64,000 nucleotides of DNA from Methylocystis bryophila (GTDB lineage Bacteria; Pseudomonadota; Alphaproteobacteria; Rhizobiales; Beijerinckiaceae). A program made the translations under genes and the position numbers. This document shows, piece by piece, positions 53,525-64,000 of the stretch (positions are counted from its first letter, which is position 1; the number at the start of each line of letters is the position of its first letter). The notes beneath the pieces were generated by a model, which saw nothing but the letters and a program-made list of their open reading frames with translations, was not told where the DNA came from and searched no databases. The DNA lies in the NCBI RefSeq assembly GCF_027925445.1, contig NZ_AP027149.1:1984001-2048000 (forward strand), in the 5' to 3' direction.

Positions 53525-54538
53525 ATGACGGGGACGATCGTGGCGGTCACACCACTTCATTCCGAGGCCTTCTCCCGCGGTGCGCGCATGCTGCGCACCG
53601 CGCTCGGTCCCGCCATCGCCGGCTTCCTCGAAGACCCGTCGATCGTCGAGGTGATGCTCAACCCCGACGGCCGGCTTTGGATAGACCGGCTGTCGGGGGG
53701 GCTGGAGGATAGCGGCCGGACGATGTCCGCCGCCGATGGCGAGCGGATCGTGCGCCTGGTCGCGCACCATGTCGGCGCGGAGGTCCATGCCGACAAACCG
53801 CGTGTCTCGGCCGAGCTGCCCGAGACGGGAGAGCGGTTCGAGGGCCTGTTGCCGCCGGTGGTGGCGGCGCCGGCTTTTGCGATCCGCAAGCCCGCCGTCG
53901 CCGTCTTCACCCTCGACGACTATGTCGCCGCCGGCATCATGCTGGCCGGCCAGGCCGCGGTGCTCCGCGCCGCCGTGGCTGATCGCAAGAACATCCTCGT
54001 CGCCGGCGGCACCTCGACCGGCAAGACCACGCTCACCAACGCCCTCCTGGCTGAGATCGCCGGCACCACCGACCGCGTGGTGTTGATCGAGGACACCCGC
54101 GAGCTGCAATGCCGCGCGCCCAACCTTGTGGCGCTCCGCACCAAGGACGGCGTCGCCTCGCTCTCCGATCTGGTCCGCTCCTCGCTGCGCTTGCGCCCCG
54201 ATCGCATCCCGATCGGCGAGGTGCGCGGCGCGGAGGCGCTGGACCTCTTGAAGGCCTGGGGCACCGGCCACCCTGGCGGCATCGGCACGATCCACGCCGG
54301 CACCGCGCTCGGCGCGATGCGCCGCCTCGAGCAGCTCATCCAGGAAGCCGTCGTCACCGTCCCCAGGGCGCTAATCGCCGAGACTATCGATCTCGTCGCG
54401 GTGCTGCGCGGGCGCGGCAGCGAACGCCGCCTTTCCGAACTCGCACTCATCGCCGGTCTCGATCCCGCCACCGGCGATTACCGCGTCCAGTCCGCCGGGG
54501 CGGGCGGCGACCTCTTGCCCCCCGGAGACCCATCATGA
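53525..54538 (+). CDS. trbB: TrbB, VirB11-like traffic ATPase
   Basis: 337 aa. First gene of the trb operon. Walker A NILVAGGTSTGKTTL (residues 161-168), Asp box DRVVLIEDTREL, Walker B RPDRIPIGEVRG and His box GHPGGIGTIHAGT. It forms a hexamer powering pilus assembly and transfer. Overlaps trbC (ATGA). Confidence 0.94.
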   Translation: MTGTIVAVTPLHSEAFSRGARMLRTALGPAIAGFLEDPSIVEVMLNPDGRLWIDRLSGGLEDSGRTMSAADGERIVRLVAHHVGAEVHADKPRVSAELPETGERFEGLLPPVVAAPAFAIRKPAVAVFTLDDYVAAGIMLAGQAAVLRAAVADRKNILVAGGTSTGKTTLTNALLAEIAGTTDRVVLIEDTRELQCRAPNLVALRTKDGVASLSDLVRSSLRLRPDRIPIGEVRGAEALDLLKAWGTGHPGGIGTIHAGTALGAMRRLEQLIQEAVVTVPRALIAETIDLVAVLRGRGSERRLSELALIAGLDPATGDYRVQSAGAGGDLLPPGDPS

Positions 54539-54876
54539 TCCGTGTTCTCGCTGTCGCTCATTCTTCGCGTCGCCGCGTGGCCGAGCTCGTTACGCTCGCG
54601 ACCCTGACGCTCGCCTTCGCCCCGGCGGCTTACGCCTCCGGCTCCTCCATGCCGTGGGAGACCCCGCTCAACTCCATCCTGGAGTCGGTGCAAGGGCCCG
54701 TCGCGAAGATCATCTCGGTCATCATCATCACCGTGACCGGCCTGACGCTCGCCTTCGGCGACACGAGCGGCGGCTTCCGCCGGCTGATCCAGATTGTGTT
54801 CGGCCTGTCGATCGCCTTCGCCGCGTCGAGCTTCTTCCTCTCCTTCTTCTCGTTCTCCGGCGGAGCGCTGGTCTGA
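54535..54876 (+). CDS. trbC: TrbC pilin
   Basis: 113 aa. Signal region ending near PAAYASGSS, then two hydrophobic helices (KIISVIIITVTGLTLAF and GLSIAFAASSFFLSFFSF), as in VirB2/TrbC pilins. TraF (47138) would cut and cyclise it. The stop overlaps the trbD start (TGATG). Confidence 0.92.
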   Translation: MIRVLAVAHSSRRRVAELVTLATLTLAFAPAAYASGSSMPWETPLNSILESVQGPVAKIISVIIITVTGLTLAFGDTSGGFRRLIQIVFGLSIAFAASSFFLSFFSFSGGALV

Positions 54877-55151
54877 TGGCCGCGATCGTCGATCCCGACG
54901 TGCCCGGCTTCTTCGCGCCGGTCCATCGCGCGCTTACCGACCCAATTCTGATGGGCGGCGCGCCGCGGACCGTCGCGATCGCCAACGGCACGCTCGCCGC
55001 GGCGATCGCCCTCGGCCTGCGGCTCTGGATCCCCGGCGCGCTGATCTGGGCGGTAGGTCACACCGCGGCCGTCTGGGCGGCGAAGCGCGATCCGCAGTTC
55101 GTCGACGTGGTGCGCCGGCACCTTCGTTACCCAGCCTTTCTCGGCGTCTGA
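54876..55151 (+). CDS. trbD: TrbD, VirB3-like
   Basis: 91 aa. PGFFAPVHRALTDPILMGGA then PRTVAIANGTLAAAIALGLR and a second hydrophobic stretch (IPGALIWAVGHTAAVWAA) are typical. Inner-membrane part of the channel. Confidence 0.92.
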   Translation: MAAIVDPDVPGFFAPVHRALTDPILMGGAPRTVAIANGTLAAAIALGLRLWIPGALIWAVGHTAAVWAAKRDPQFVDVVRRHLRYPAFLGV

Positions 55152-55158
55152 GGCTCCG

Positions 55159-57597
55159 ATGCTGAACCTTGCAGAATATCGCAGTCGTCCCGCCGGTCTC
55201 GCCGACTTCCTGCCCTGGGCGGCCTTGGTCGAAGAGGGCGTTGTCCTCAACAAGGATGGCTCCTTCCAGCGCACGGCGCGCTTTCGCGGGCCGGACCTCG
55301 ATAGCGCCACGCCGGCCGAGCTGGTGGGCGTGACCGCCCGACTCAACAACGCGCTGCGCCGTCTCGGCTCCGGCTGGGCGATCTTTGTCGAGGCGCAACG
55401 GATCGCCGCGCAGACCTATCCGCACAGCAGCTTTTCCGATCCGGCGTCAGCGCTGGTTGATCTCGAGCGCCAGGACGCCTTCGAAGAGGCTGGCGCGCAT
55501 TTCGAGAGCCGTTACTTCCTGACCTTCGTCTGGCTGCCGCCGGCCGAGGACGCCTCCCGCGTCGAGGGCTGGCTCTACGAGGGCCGCGCGCAGACGGGCG
55601 TCGATCCGTGGGAGCTGCTGCGCGGCTTTGTCGATCGGACCAATCGCGTCTTGCAACTGGTCGAGGGGTTCATGCCCGAGGTGGCCTGGCTCGACGACGG
55701 CGACACGCTGACCTACTTGCACTCGACCATCTCGACCCGTGCGCAGCGCATCCGCGTGCCCGAGACACCGATGCACCTCGATGCGTTGCTCGCCGATGAG
55801 CCGCTTGCCGGCGGCCTCGAGCCCCGCCTCGGCGCCCATCATCTTCGCACGCTCACTGTGGTCGGATTCCCGACAACGACGCATCCCGGCATCCTCGACG
55901 AGCTGAACCGGCTCGCCTTCCCGTACCGCTGGTCCACCCGGGCGATCCTGCTCGACAAGACCGAAGCGGTGAAGCTGCTCACCAAGATCCGCCGGCAGTG
56001 GTTCGCCAAGCGCAAGTCCATCGCCGCCATCGTCAAGGAGGTGATGACCAACGAGGCGTCGACCCTCGTCGACTCCGACGCGGCCAACAAGGCCGCCGAC
56101 GCCGATCTCGCCCTGCAGGAATTGGGCTCCGACGATGTTGGCCAAGCCTATGTCACTGCGACAGTCACTGTCTGGGACGAGGACCCGGGTCTCGCCGCTG
56201 AAAAGCTCCGGCTGGTGGAGAAGGTGATTCAGGGCCGCGACTTCACCTGCATGCCGGAAGGAGTGAATGCGCTCGAGGCCTGGCTCGGCTCCATCCCCGG
56301 CCATGCCTACGCCAACGTCCGTCAGCCGCCGGTCTCGACGCTGAACCTGGCGCACATGATCCCGCTCTCGGCAGTTTGGGCTGGGCCGGCAAGGGATGAG
56401 CATTTCCAGGCGCCGCCGCTGCTCTACGGCAAGACGGAAGGTTCGACGCCCTTCCGACTCAGCCTGCATGTCGGCGACGTCGGCCACACGTTGATCGTCG
56501 GCCCGACCGGCGCGGGCAAGTCGGTGCTGCTCGCGCTGATGGCAATGCAGTTCCGCCGTTACCGCAACAACCAGATCTTCGCTTTCGATTTCGGCGGGTC
56601 GATCCGCACCGCGGCGATCGCCATGGGCGGCGATTGGCACGATCTCGGCGGCAGCCTGTCGGCTGGATCGGAACATTCGGTGTCGCTGCAGCCGCTTGCC
56701 CGCATCGACGATCAGTCGGAGCGCGCCTGGGCGGCGGAGTGGGTGGCGGCCATCCTCGCGAAGGAGGGCGTCACCATCGATCCGACCGCCAAGGAGCATG
56801 TCTGGTCGGCGCTGAGCTCGCTGGCGTCGTCGCCCGTGGGCGAGCGCACCATCACCGGCCTGGCGGTCCTGTTGCAGTCGACGGCGCTGAAGCAGGCGTT
56901 GCAGCCCTATTGCGTCGGTGGAGCCTCGGGCCGCCTACTCGATGCCGAGGCTGAGCAGCTCGGCTCCGCTCCGGTGCAGGCGTTCGAGACCGAGGGCCTG
57001 ATCGGCGCCGGAGCGGCGCCCGCCGTGCTGACCTATCTCTTCCATCGCATTGAGGGCCGCCTCGACGGCCGGCCGACCTTGCTCATCATCGACGAGGGGT
57101 GGCTGGTCCTCGACGATCCGGCCTTCGCCCAGCAGCTCCGCGAGTGGCTGAAGACGCTGCGCAAGAAGAATGCCTCCGTCGTCTTCGCCACGCAGTCGCT
57201 GTCGGATATCGACGGCAGCAACATCGCGCCCGCGATCGTCGAGAGCTGTCCGACGCGTATCTTCCTGCCGAACGAGCGCGCGATCGAGCCGCAGATCACC
57301 GCGATCTACCGCCGCTTCGGTCTCAACGATCGCCAGATCGAGATCCTCGCGCGCGCTACGCCGAAGCGCGACTACTACTGCCAGTCGCGCCGCGGCAATC
57401 GCCTGTTCGAGCTAGGTCTCGGCCCCGTAGCGCTCGCCTTCTGTGCCGCTTCCTCCAAGGCGGACCACGCCGCGATCGAGCGCGTCGTCGCCGAGCACGG
57501 CCGCGATGCTTTCACGCCCGCTTGGCTCGCGGACCACGAGCTCCTCTGGGCCGCCGATCTCATCCCTGACCTGATCAACCTGGAGACATCATCATGA
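55159..57597 (+). CDS. trbE: TrbE, VirB4-like ATPase
   Basis: 812 aa. N-terminal VirB4 domain (FLPWAALVEEGVVLNKDGSF ... LGSGWAIFVEAQR). Walker A LIVGPTGAGKSVLLALMAMQ near residues 448-455; Walker B PTLLIIDEGWLVLDD. It drives pilus assembly and substrate passage. Overlaps trbJ by four bases. Confidence 0.94.
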   Translation: MLNLAEYRSRPAGLADFLPWAALVEEGVVLNKDGSFQRTARFRGPDLDSATPAELVGVTARLNNALRRLGSGWAIFVEAQRIAAQTYPHSSFSDPASALVDLERQDAFEEAGAHFESRYFLTFVWLPPAEDASRVEGWLYEGRAQTGVDPWELLRGFVDRTNRVLQLVEGFMPEVAWLDDGDTLTYLHSTISTRAQRIRVPETPMHLDALLADEPLAGGLEPRLGAHHLRTLTVVGFPTTTHPGILDELNRLAFPYRWSTRAILLDKTEAVKLLTKIRRQWFAKRKSIAAIVKEVMTNEASTLVDSDAANKAADADLALQELGSDDVGQAYVTATVTVWDEDPGLAAEKLRLVEKVIQGRDFTCMPEGVNALEAWLGSIPGHAYANVRQPPVSTLNLAHMIPLSAVWAGPARDEHFQAPPLLYGKTEGSTPFRLSLHVGDVGHTLIVGPTGAGKSVLLALMAMQFRRYRNNQIFAFDFGGSIRTAAIAMGGDWHDLGGSLSAGSEHSVSLQPLARIDDQSERAWAAEWVAAILAKEGVTIDPTAKEHVWSALSSLASSPVGERTITGLAVLLQSTALKQALQPYCVGGASGRLLDAEAEQLGSAPVQAFETEGLIGAGAAPAVLTYLFHRIEGRLDGRPTLLIIDEGWLVLDDPAFAQQLREWLKTLRKKNASVVFATQSLSDIDGSNIAPAIVESCPTRIFLPNERAIEPQITAIYRRFGLNDRQIEILARATPKRDYYCQSRRGNRLFELGLGPVALAFCAASSKADHAAIERVVAEHGRDAFTPAWLADHELLWAADLIPDLINLETSS

Positions 57598-58330
57598 TCA
57601 AGCTGCGCCATCTGGCGGCGGCAAGCGCCGCCGTGCTCACCCTGGCCGTCGCCGTGCCGCCCGCCTGGGCGCAGTGGATCGTCTACGACCCGACCAACTT
57701 CGGCCAGAACGTGCTCACCGCCGCGCGCGAGCTGCAGCAGATCAACAATCAGATCACGATGCTGACCAACCAGGCGACGTCGCTGGTCAACCAGGCGCGC
57801 AACCTTGCAAACCTGCCGATGTCGACGTTGACCCAGCTTCAGTCGTCGATCGCCCAGACCCAGTCACTGCTAGGTCAGGCGCAGAACATCGCCTTCAACG
57901 CCAGCGCATCGAGCAGGCCTATTCGACGAGCTACGGTTCGGCCGCCGGCACAGGTTCGACCACCGCCATGGTCGCCAACGCGCAGACCCGCTGGCAGAAC
58001 TCCGTCGCCGCCTTCGAGGACAGCCTGAAGGTACAGGCGGGCGTGGTCGGCAACATCCCGACGAACTCCAGTGCGATGACCTCGCTAGTCACGGCCAGCC
58101 AGAGCGCCACCGGCGCGCTGCAGGCGGCACAGGCCGGCAACCAACTCTTGGCGCTGCAATCTCAGCAGCTTTCCGATCTCGTCGCCGTGCTGTCGGCCAA
58201 GAGTCGGGCCGACGCCCTGGAGCAGGCGCGTACCGCCTCGGCCGAGGCGCAAGGCCAGCAGAACTACAAGACCTTCTCGACGCGCACCGGCTATCAGCCC
58301 GGAAACGTCACCATGTTCAGCGGCAACTGA
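57594..58330 (+). pseudogene. trbJ: TrbJ, VirB5-like, with a frameshift
   Basis: The signal peptide (AVAVPPAWAQ) and the helical LTAARELQQINNQITMLTNQ part are in one frame to about 57905. The rest (QRIEQAYSTSYGSAAGTGST ... TRTGYQPGNVTMFSGN) is in another. The break is at AACGCCAGCGC, where one extra C (GCC-CAG) would restore a normal TrbJ. It is either a one-base deletion or a sequencing error. If real, the element has lost its VirB5-type tip protein. Confidence 0.8.
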
Positions 58331-58339
58331 GGCGCGGCG

Positions 58340-58669
58340 ATGCTGGGACGGTCGGAAATCTTCCGCGCCGCCGCGATCGTCGCCCTGATCGCGGTCGCCA
58401 TCACGGCTCTTGTGGTGACCAACCGGCGCCACTCGGCCCCCATTGCCGAGACCCCTCCGACCATCGTCACACCAGCATCCGACGACCTCTCGGCCGAGCT
58501 GCGCCGTTGCAGCGCGCTCGGTCCCCAGGATGCCGAAGATCCGCATTGCGTCGCGGTCTGGGAGGAGAACCGCCAGCGATTCTTCGGCAGGCCGGCGCGG
58601 CCTCTGCCGCCACAAACGCCCCCAGGCGCTGCCGCGCCGGCCACCCCTTCTAAGGGAGATGCGCGATGA
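58340..58669 (+). CDS. TrbK-alt entry-exclusion-like protein
   Basis: 109 aa. One N-terminal membrane helix (AAAIVALIAVAITALVV), then the conserved CSALGPQDAEDPHCVAVWEE and NRQRFFG. Pro-rich tail. Same place as trbK in other Trb operons, where it blocks entry of like elements. Overlaps trbL (ATGA). Confidence 0.88.
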   Translation: MLGRSEIFRAAAIVALIAVAITALVVTNRRHSAPIAETPPTIVTPASDDLSAELRRCSALGPQDAEDPHCVAVWEENRQRFFGRPARPLPPQTPPGAAAPATPSKGDAR

Positions 58670-60027
58670 ACAACGTCGGCGTCATCGACACCTTCCTCAA
58701 CACCTTCACCACCTACATCGATTCCGGCTTCGGCCTGATCAAGGGCGAAGTCGGCTATCTCTCGTCCACGCTGATCGTCATCGACATCACCCTTGCAGGC
58801 CTGTTCTGGGCCTGGGGCGCCGACGAGGACATCCTCCAGCGCCTGGTGAAGAAGACCCTCTACATCGGCTTCTTCGCCTTCATCATCAACAACTTCAACA
58901 ATCTATCGGCCATCGTCTTCAACAGCTTCGCCGGCCTCGGCCTGAAGGCGGGCGGCTCGTCTATCAGCACCGCCGACTTCCTGCGGCCGGGCAAGCTCGC
59001 CCAGGTCGGGCTCGACGCCGGACAGCCGTTGCTCGATGCGGCCAACCAGATGATGGGCTTCACCAGCTTCTTCGCGAACTTCGTGCAGATCGCGGTGCTG
59101 ATGGTCTCGTGGGTCCTGGTGCTGATCGCCTTCTTCATTCTGGCGGTTCAGCTCTTCGTCACGCTGATCGAATTCAAGCTGACCACACTGGCCGGCTTCA
59201 TCCTCATTCCCTTCGCCCTCTTCAACAAGACCGCCTTCCTCGCAGAGAAGGTGCTCGGCAACATCGTCGCGTCCGGCATCAAGGTGATGGTGCTGGCCGT
59301 CATCGTTGGCATCGGCACCGGGCTCTTCTCGCAGTTCACTCAGACCTACGCCGGCGGCCAGCCGACGGTCGAGCAAGCGCTGTCCGTCGTGCTGGCCGCC
59401 CTCGCCATGCTGGGCCTCGGCATCTTCGGCCCCGGCATCGCCACCGGCCTGGTCTCCGGCGCGCCCCAGCTCGGCGCGGGCGCCGCCGTCGGGACTGGTC
59501 TGGCCGTCGCGGGTACGGCGATGGCCGGCGCCGGCGCGCTCGGCCTGGCCGGCAGGGGGGCGATGGCTGCGGCTTCCGGCACTGCCGCCGCCGCGCGCGG
59601 TGGGGCGGCAATGGCCGGCGGCGCGTCCTCCGCCTACAGCCTTGCTTCAGCCGGCCGGTCCGGCGCGTCGGGCGTCGCGGCCGGACTCGGCGGGGTCGGG
59701 CGAGCGGCCGCTTCAGCCGCCGCGGCTCCTGTGCGGCGCGCCGCCGCTCAAGCCGGCAGTTCGATGCGGGAAAGCTTCGCCGCCGGCGGCCGGTCCAGTT
59801 TCGCTGCAACCGGCGGCTCGTCGACCGGAGGGACGGTCGGCGGCAATTCACCAAGCACGCCCGCGGCGCCCACCGGCGGATCGGAGGGTTCCGGCCCACC
59901 GGCCTGGGCCCAGCGCATGAAGCGCAACCAGTCGATCGTCCACGGGACGCAGACCGCTGCGCAGGTCCTCAGGTCCGGCGACAGCCATGGCGGCGGCCAT
60001 TCCGTCGATCTCTCTGGAGGAGAATAA
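58666..60027 (+). CDS. trbL: TrbL, VirB6-like membrane protein
   Basis: 453 aa. NNVGVIDTFLNTFTTYIDSG then five to six transmembrane helices to residue ~270 (ITLAGLFWAWGADEDIL, VLMVSWVLVLIAFFILAVQL, TLAGFILIPFALFNKTAF). The long Gly/Ala/Ser-rich tail is usual. Inner-membrane channel part. Confidence 0.93.
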   Translation: MNNVGVIDTFLNTFTTYIDSGFGLIKGEVGYLSSTLIVIDITLAGLFWAWGADEDILQRLVKKTLYIGFFAFIINNFNNLSAIVFNSFAGLGLKAGGSSISTADFLRPGKLAQVGLDAGQPLLDAANQMMGFTSFFANFVQIAVLMVSWVLVLIAFFILAVQLFVTLIEFKLTTLAGFILIPFALFNKTAFLAEKVLGNIVASGIKVMVLAVIVGIGTGLFSQFTQTYAGGQPTVEQALSVVLAALAMLGLGIFGPGIATGLVSGAPQLGAGAAVGTGLAVAGTAMAGAGALGLAGRGAMAAASGTAAAARGGAAMAGGASSAYSLASAGRSGASGVAAGLGGVGRAAASAAAAPVRRAAAQAGSSMRESFAAGGRSSFAATGGSSTGGTVGGNSPSTPAAPTGGSEGSGPPAWAQRMKRNQSIVHGTQTAAQVLRSGDSHGGGHSVDLSGGE

Positions 60028-60030
60028 GAG

Positions 60031-60716
60031 ATGGCGCTGTTTCGCCGCCCCACCGTTCGCTACGGTCGAACGCCCGAGCCTGAAACCCCCTATCAGCGCG
60101 CCGCCCAGGTGTGGGACGACCGCATCGGCTCGGCTCGGGTGCAGGCCAAGAACTGGCGGCTGATGGCCTTCGGCTCGCTCGCGCTGTCTATGGGTCTCGC
60201 CGGCAGTCTCGTCTGGCAATCGACCCACGGCACCATCGTCCCCTGGGTCGTGCAGGTCGACAAGCTCGGCCAGGCGCAGGCCGTCGCGCCCGCCGCCGCC
60301 GACTACACGCCCAGCGATCCGCAAGTTGCCTGGTATCTTGCGCACTTCATCCAGATCGTCCGGTCGCTGCCGGCCGATCCGATCATCGTGCGGCAGAACT
60401 GGCTGCAGGCCTACGACTTCACCACCACCTCGGGCTCCCAGGCGCTCAACGACTATGCGCGCGCCAACGACCCCTTCGCCAAGCTCGGCAAGCAGCAGAT
60501 CGCCATCGACGTATCTAGCGTGATCCGCGCGTCGCCCTCGAGCTTCCGCGTCGAATGGGTCGAGCATCGCTATCAAGACGGCGCGCTCGCCGACAACACC
60601 CGTTGGACCGCGATCCTCACCATCGCGATCCAGACGCCGACTTCCGCCGACGTGCTCCGCAAGAACCCGCTCGGTGTCTACGTCACCGCCATCAACTGGT
60701 CGAAGGAGCTAGGACA

Positions 60717-60720
<4 letters not shown>
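60031..60720 (+). CDS. trbF: TrbF, VirB8-like
   Basis: 229 aa. TPYQRAAQVWDDRIGSARVQ, one membrane helix (LMAFGSLALSMGLAGSLVW) and a periplasmic VirB8 domain (FIQIVRSLPADPIIVRQNW, RVEWVEHRYQDG). Bridges the channel. Overlaps trbG (ATGA). Confidence 0.93.
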
Positions 60721-61786
<1,066 letters not shown>

Positions 61787-61790
<4 letters not shown>

Positions 61791-62992
61791 CGGCGGAAGG
61801 TCCTGAAGAACAACCGCCGACGCCGACGCCCGTCGTACCGCCCGATCTGCGGCTTCGGGGCGAACGGCCGCGCGTCACACGCTTGTCGCGCAGGGTGCTG
61901 ATTGGCCTGGGCGCCGTTTCGGCGCTCGCCGTCGCGGGCGCGCTCGGCTACGCGCTCCAGACTCGCAACGCGGCGCAGAGCGGCCAGGAGCTGCTTTCCA
62001 CGCAGAACCGTCCCTCCGCCGAGGGCCTCGCTGGCCTGCCGAAAGACTATACCGGCCTGCCACGGCAGGCGCCCCCGCTTGGCCCGCCGCTGCCCGGCGA
62101 TCTCGGCAAGCCAATCCTGAACGCAGGGGCAGCGCCGAACACCGTAGCGCCCGCGACCACGCCTGATCCGGAGGCGCAGCGCCGCGCCCAAGAGATCGAG
62201 GCGGCGCGGCTCAGCCGCCTCTTTGCCCAGACCAATCAGCAGCCCCAGCCCGTCGGGCTCGCCGCGCCGGCTGGGATCGGGACGACGACGGGTCCGACTC
62301 CCGCACCGCCAGTCGACGCCGGCGCCGCGCAGAACATGCAGGACCGCAAGACGGCCTTCCTCAATGCGTCGACGGACAAGCGCACGGTCAGTCCAGACCG
62401 GCTCGACGCGAAGGCCTCGCCTTATGTCGTGCAGGCCGGCACTGTGATTCCCGCCGCGCTCATCACGGGCATTCGTTCCGATCTGCCTGGTCAAATCACT
62501 GCCCAGGTGACGGAGGCGGTCTATGACAGCCCGACCGGCAAATATCTTCTGATCCCGCAGGGCGCGAAGCTGATCGGCCAATACGACAGCTCCGTCGCTT
62601 TCGGGCAGTCGCGCGTCCTGCTGGTTTGGACCCGGATCATCATGCCGGATGGCGGCTCGATCGTGCTGGAGCGTCAGCCCGGCGCCGACACGCAGGGCTA
62701 CGCCGGACTAGAGGACGAGGTCGACAACCATTGGGGCATGCTGTTCAAGGCCGCCGTCCTTTCGACGCTGCTCAGCGTGGGCGCGGAGGCAGGCACGAGC
62801 CAGGACGAGAACAACCTTGTTCAGGCGATCCGCAGCGGAGCATCCAACAGCATCAGCCAGACAGGGTCTCAGATTGTCCAGCGGCAGCTCAACATCCAGC
62901 CGACGCTCACGATCCGGCCAGGCTTCCCGGTCCGTGTCATCGTTACCCGCGATCTGGTGTTGACGCCCTACGGACACGGAGGGAATCCATGA
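61787..62992 (+). CDS. trbI: TrbI, VirB10-like
   Basis: 401 aa. Cytoplasmic start, one membrane helix (VLIGLGAVSALAVAGALGYA), Pro-rich spacer, then VirB10 domain (YVVQAGTVIPAALITGIRSD, LLIPQGAKLIGQYDSSVAFG, PTLTIRPGFPVRVIVTRDLV). Joins inner and outer core of the channel. Overlaps the DUF2274 gene. Confidence 0.94.
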
Positions 62993-63246
62993 CGAAGCTC
63001 AAGCTTGGGCCGCTGGCCGACGACAAGCCGGTCAAAATCAGCGTCGAATTGCCCGCTGCCGTGCATCGGGATCTTGTCGCTTATGCTCAAGTGCTCGGCC
63101 GGACGACTGGCCAAACGGCTCCCGACCCCTCGAAGCTCATCGTGCCGATGGTCGAGCGATTCATGGCGACCGACCGCGCGTTCGCGAAGGCGCGACGCGA
63201 TCGGAGCGGTCAGGTCGCTTTCGGTCCGGCCGAGAAATCGGGATAG
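62989..63246 (+). CDS. DUF2274 protein
   Basis: 85 aa. MTKLKLGPLADDKPVKISVE then LPAAVHRDLVAYAQVLGRTT and ERFMATDRAFAKARR: the DUF2274 family always follows trbI in this ICE class; it looks like a ribbon-helix-helix. Ends in a 37-bp overlap with the LysR gene on the other strand. Confidence 0.88.
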   Translation: MTKLKLGPLADDKPVKISVELPAAVHRDLVAYAQVLGRTTGQTAPDPSKLIVPMVERFMATDRAFAKARRDRSGQVAFGPAEKSG

Positions 63247-64000
63247 TGTTCGTTCAACATAGCCAGGAACGATCCCAAGGCGGGATTGCTGTTCGCTTCT
63301 CGCCAGTACGCCATGAAATTGGTCTGGGTCGGGCCGTCGTCGTCCCAGACCTCCCTATAGACCACGCCTTCGTGGCGCACCCCCGTCGCGCCCTCGAACA
63401 TCAAGAGCGTGCCATAGTTCGCACTGACTAGGCTCAGCAGTCTGTCCAGTGACGAGTCCTGATGGATGATATGCTGAGAATCAATGGCATGACGGAGCTT
63501 CGCCGCGAGCAGCCCCTCAAGCTCCGGTCCGGGACCCTGCTGCGGGACGAGGAACTTTTCGTTTGCAAGATCCGCCCAACGAATCCTCGAATTTTGGCCA
63601 AGCGGATGATGCTCGGGGAAAGCTACGATCACCCGCTCGCTCCAAAGCGGAAGCATCCGGCCGTCCCATGCCGTCGCATGACCCGTCATGATCGCGACAT
63701 CGACGGCGTTGCCCGCGAGAGCGCAAAGCAGCCGATCATGGCTCCCATCGACGGTTCGTACATCTACATCCGGAAAGCGCCGGTGATATTCGACCAGCGT
63801 CGCGTGCATGTGCCCCGCCGAAGGGGAGGCTTGAACGCCGATCGTTAACAAGCCAAGTTCGCCACGGCTCCTGCTCCTGATCCGCCGAAGTTCCCTGTCC
63901 ACGTCATCGAGTATTCGCTTGGCGCTCGCGATGAACTCCAGCCCCACCATGGTGAGGTGGGTGCCGCCATTCGTCCTTTCGAACAACACCATGCCAAGCT
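63210..64000 (-). CDS. LysR-family transcriptional regulator (5' partial)
   Basis: At least 263 codons, with the start beyond the window. The C-terminal half of the helix-turn-helix is seen (LFERTNGGTHLTMVGLEFIA), then the linker helix and substrate domain (GELGLLTIGVQASPSAGHMH ... DVAIMTGHATAWDGRMLPLW ... NEKFLVPQQGPGPELEGLL). LysR genes are often beside trbI in ICEs. Inducer unknown. Confidence 0.88.
   Translation of the reverse strand, partial: LGMVLFERTNGGTHLTMVGLEFIASAKRILDDVDRELRRIRSRSRGELGLLTIGVQASPSAGHMHATLVEYHRRFPDVDVRTVDGSHDRLLCALAGNAVDVAIMTGHATAWDGRMLPLWSERVIVAFPEHHPLGQNSRIRWADLANEKFLVPQQGPGPELEGLLAAKLRHAIDSQHIIHQDSSLDRLLSLVSANYGTLLMFEGATGVRHEGVVYREVWDDDGPTQTNFMAYWREANSNPALGSFLAMLNEHYPDFSAGPKAT

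Overview
The window is high-GC alphaproteobacterial DNA. A Rhizobiales (Hyphomicrobiales) host is most likely, from the Trb/RlxS/FseA-type integrative conjugative element (ICE) genes, the Omp25/31-like beta-barrels and the tRNA-Arg attachment site. The species cannot be named from sequence alone. Almost everything after 5.5 kb is mobile or mobile-derived.

Layout. (1) 1-4.8 kb is host-like: the 3' end of a TonB-dependent receptor fused in frame to four OmpA/Omp25-like barrels, then a PepSY membrane protein (iron uptake). (2) 5.5-10.7 kb is the remnant of an older element: a DUF3363 relaxase broken by one amber codon, a DUF1778/GNAT toxin-antitoxin pair with a clear promoter/operator, a small hypothetical protein and a large serine recombinase. 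The recombinase reading frame ends inside the 3' half of a tRNA-Arg. (3) 10.7-12.3 kb is the attachment site and tyrosine integrase of the main ICE. (4) 12.4-18.5 kb is a defence module: a four-gene ubiquitin-like conjugation operon (Ubl, E2, JAB peptidase, E1, matching BilABCD). It is divergent from an XRE regulator - ImmA/IrrE peptidase - ExoI-like nuclease - dual-specificity phosphatase operon. (5) 18.5-20.1 kb is a graveyard of broken genes (AbiEii toxin, helicase, the last 32 codons of a second integrase, VapC). (6) 20.1-24.9 kb is a LlaJI-like restriction-modification operon: 5mC methyltransferase, McrB-like ATPase, McrC-like nuclease and Vsr. (7) 25.1-41.6 kb is the ICE accessory/core region: a small RHH-like protein, a DUF433 protein, ArdC, a PP-loop ATPase, a large ParB, hypotheticals, a HEPN/zinc-ribbon cargo gene, a giant methyltransferase-helicase, a Toprim protein, DUF2493 and DUF736. 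(8) 42.5-44.6 kb is the excision-control module: XRE regulator with paired operators, a DUF2285 protein, FseA probably made by +1 frameshifting, and an RdfS-like excisionase. (9) 44.6-49.1 kb is RepA (with iterons, a DnaA box and AT-rich repeats inside its 3' end), ParA, an RHH partition-like protein, DUF2840, TraF peptidase, DUF736 and a lytic transglycosylase, then an oriT-like hairpin region. (10) 49.1-63.2 kb is the relaxase RlxS, the coupling protein TraG and the trbB-C-D-E-J-K-L-F-G-I mating-pair operon, then a partial LysR gene.

How it works together. The tyrosine integrase and RdfS would integrate and excise the element at tRNA-Arg under FseA control. RlxS would nick oriT, TraG would couple the DNA to the Trb type IV channel, and RepA/ParA/ParB would keep the excised circle. 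ArdC and the two defence modules protect the element or host. A one-base frameshift in trbJ, if real, would make this copy transfer-defective.

The most interesting parts are the Bil operon back to back with a CapH/CapP-like regulator pair plus ExoI and phosphatase, the HEPN/zinc-ribbon gene, a repeated structured leader before three ICE genes, the predicted FseA frameshift and the in-gene replication origin.
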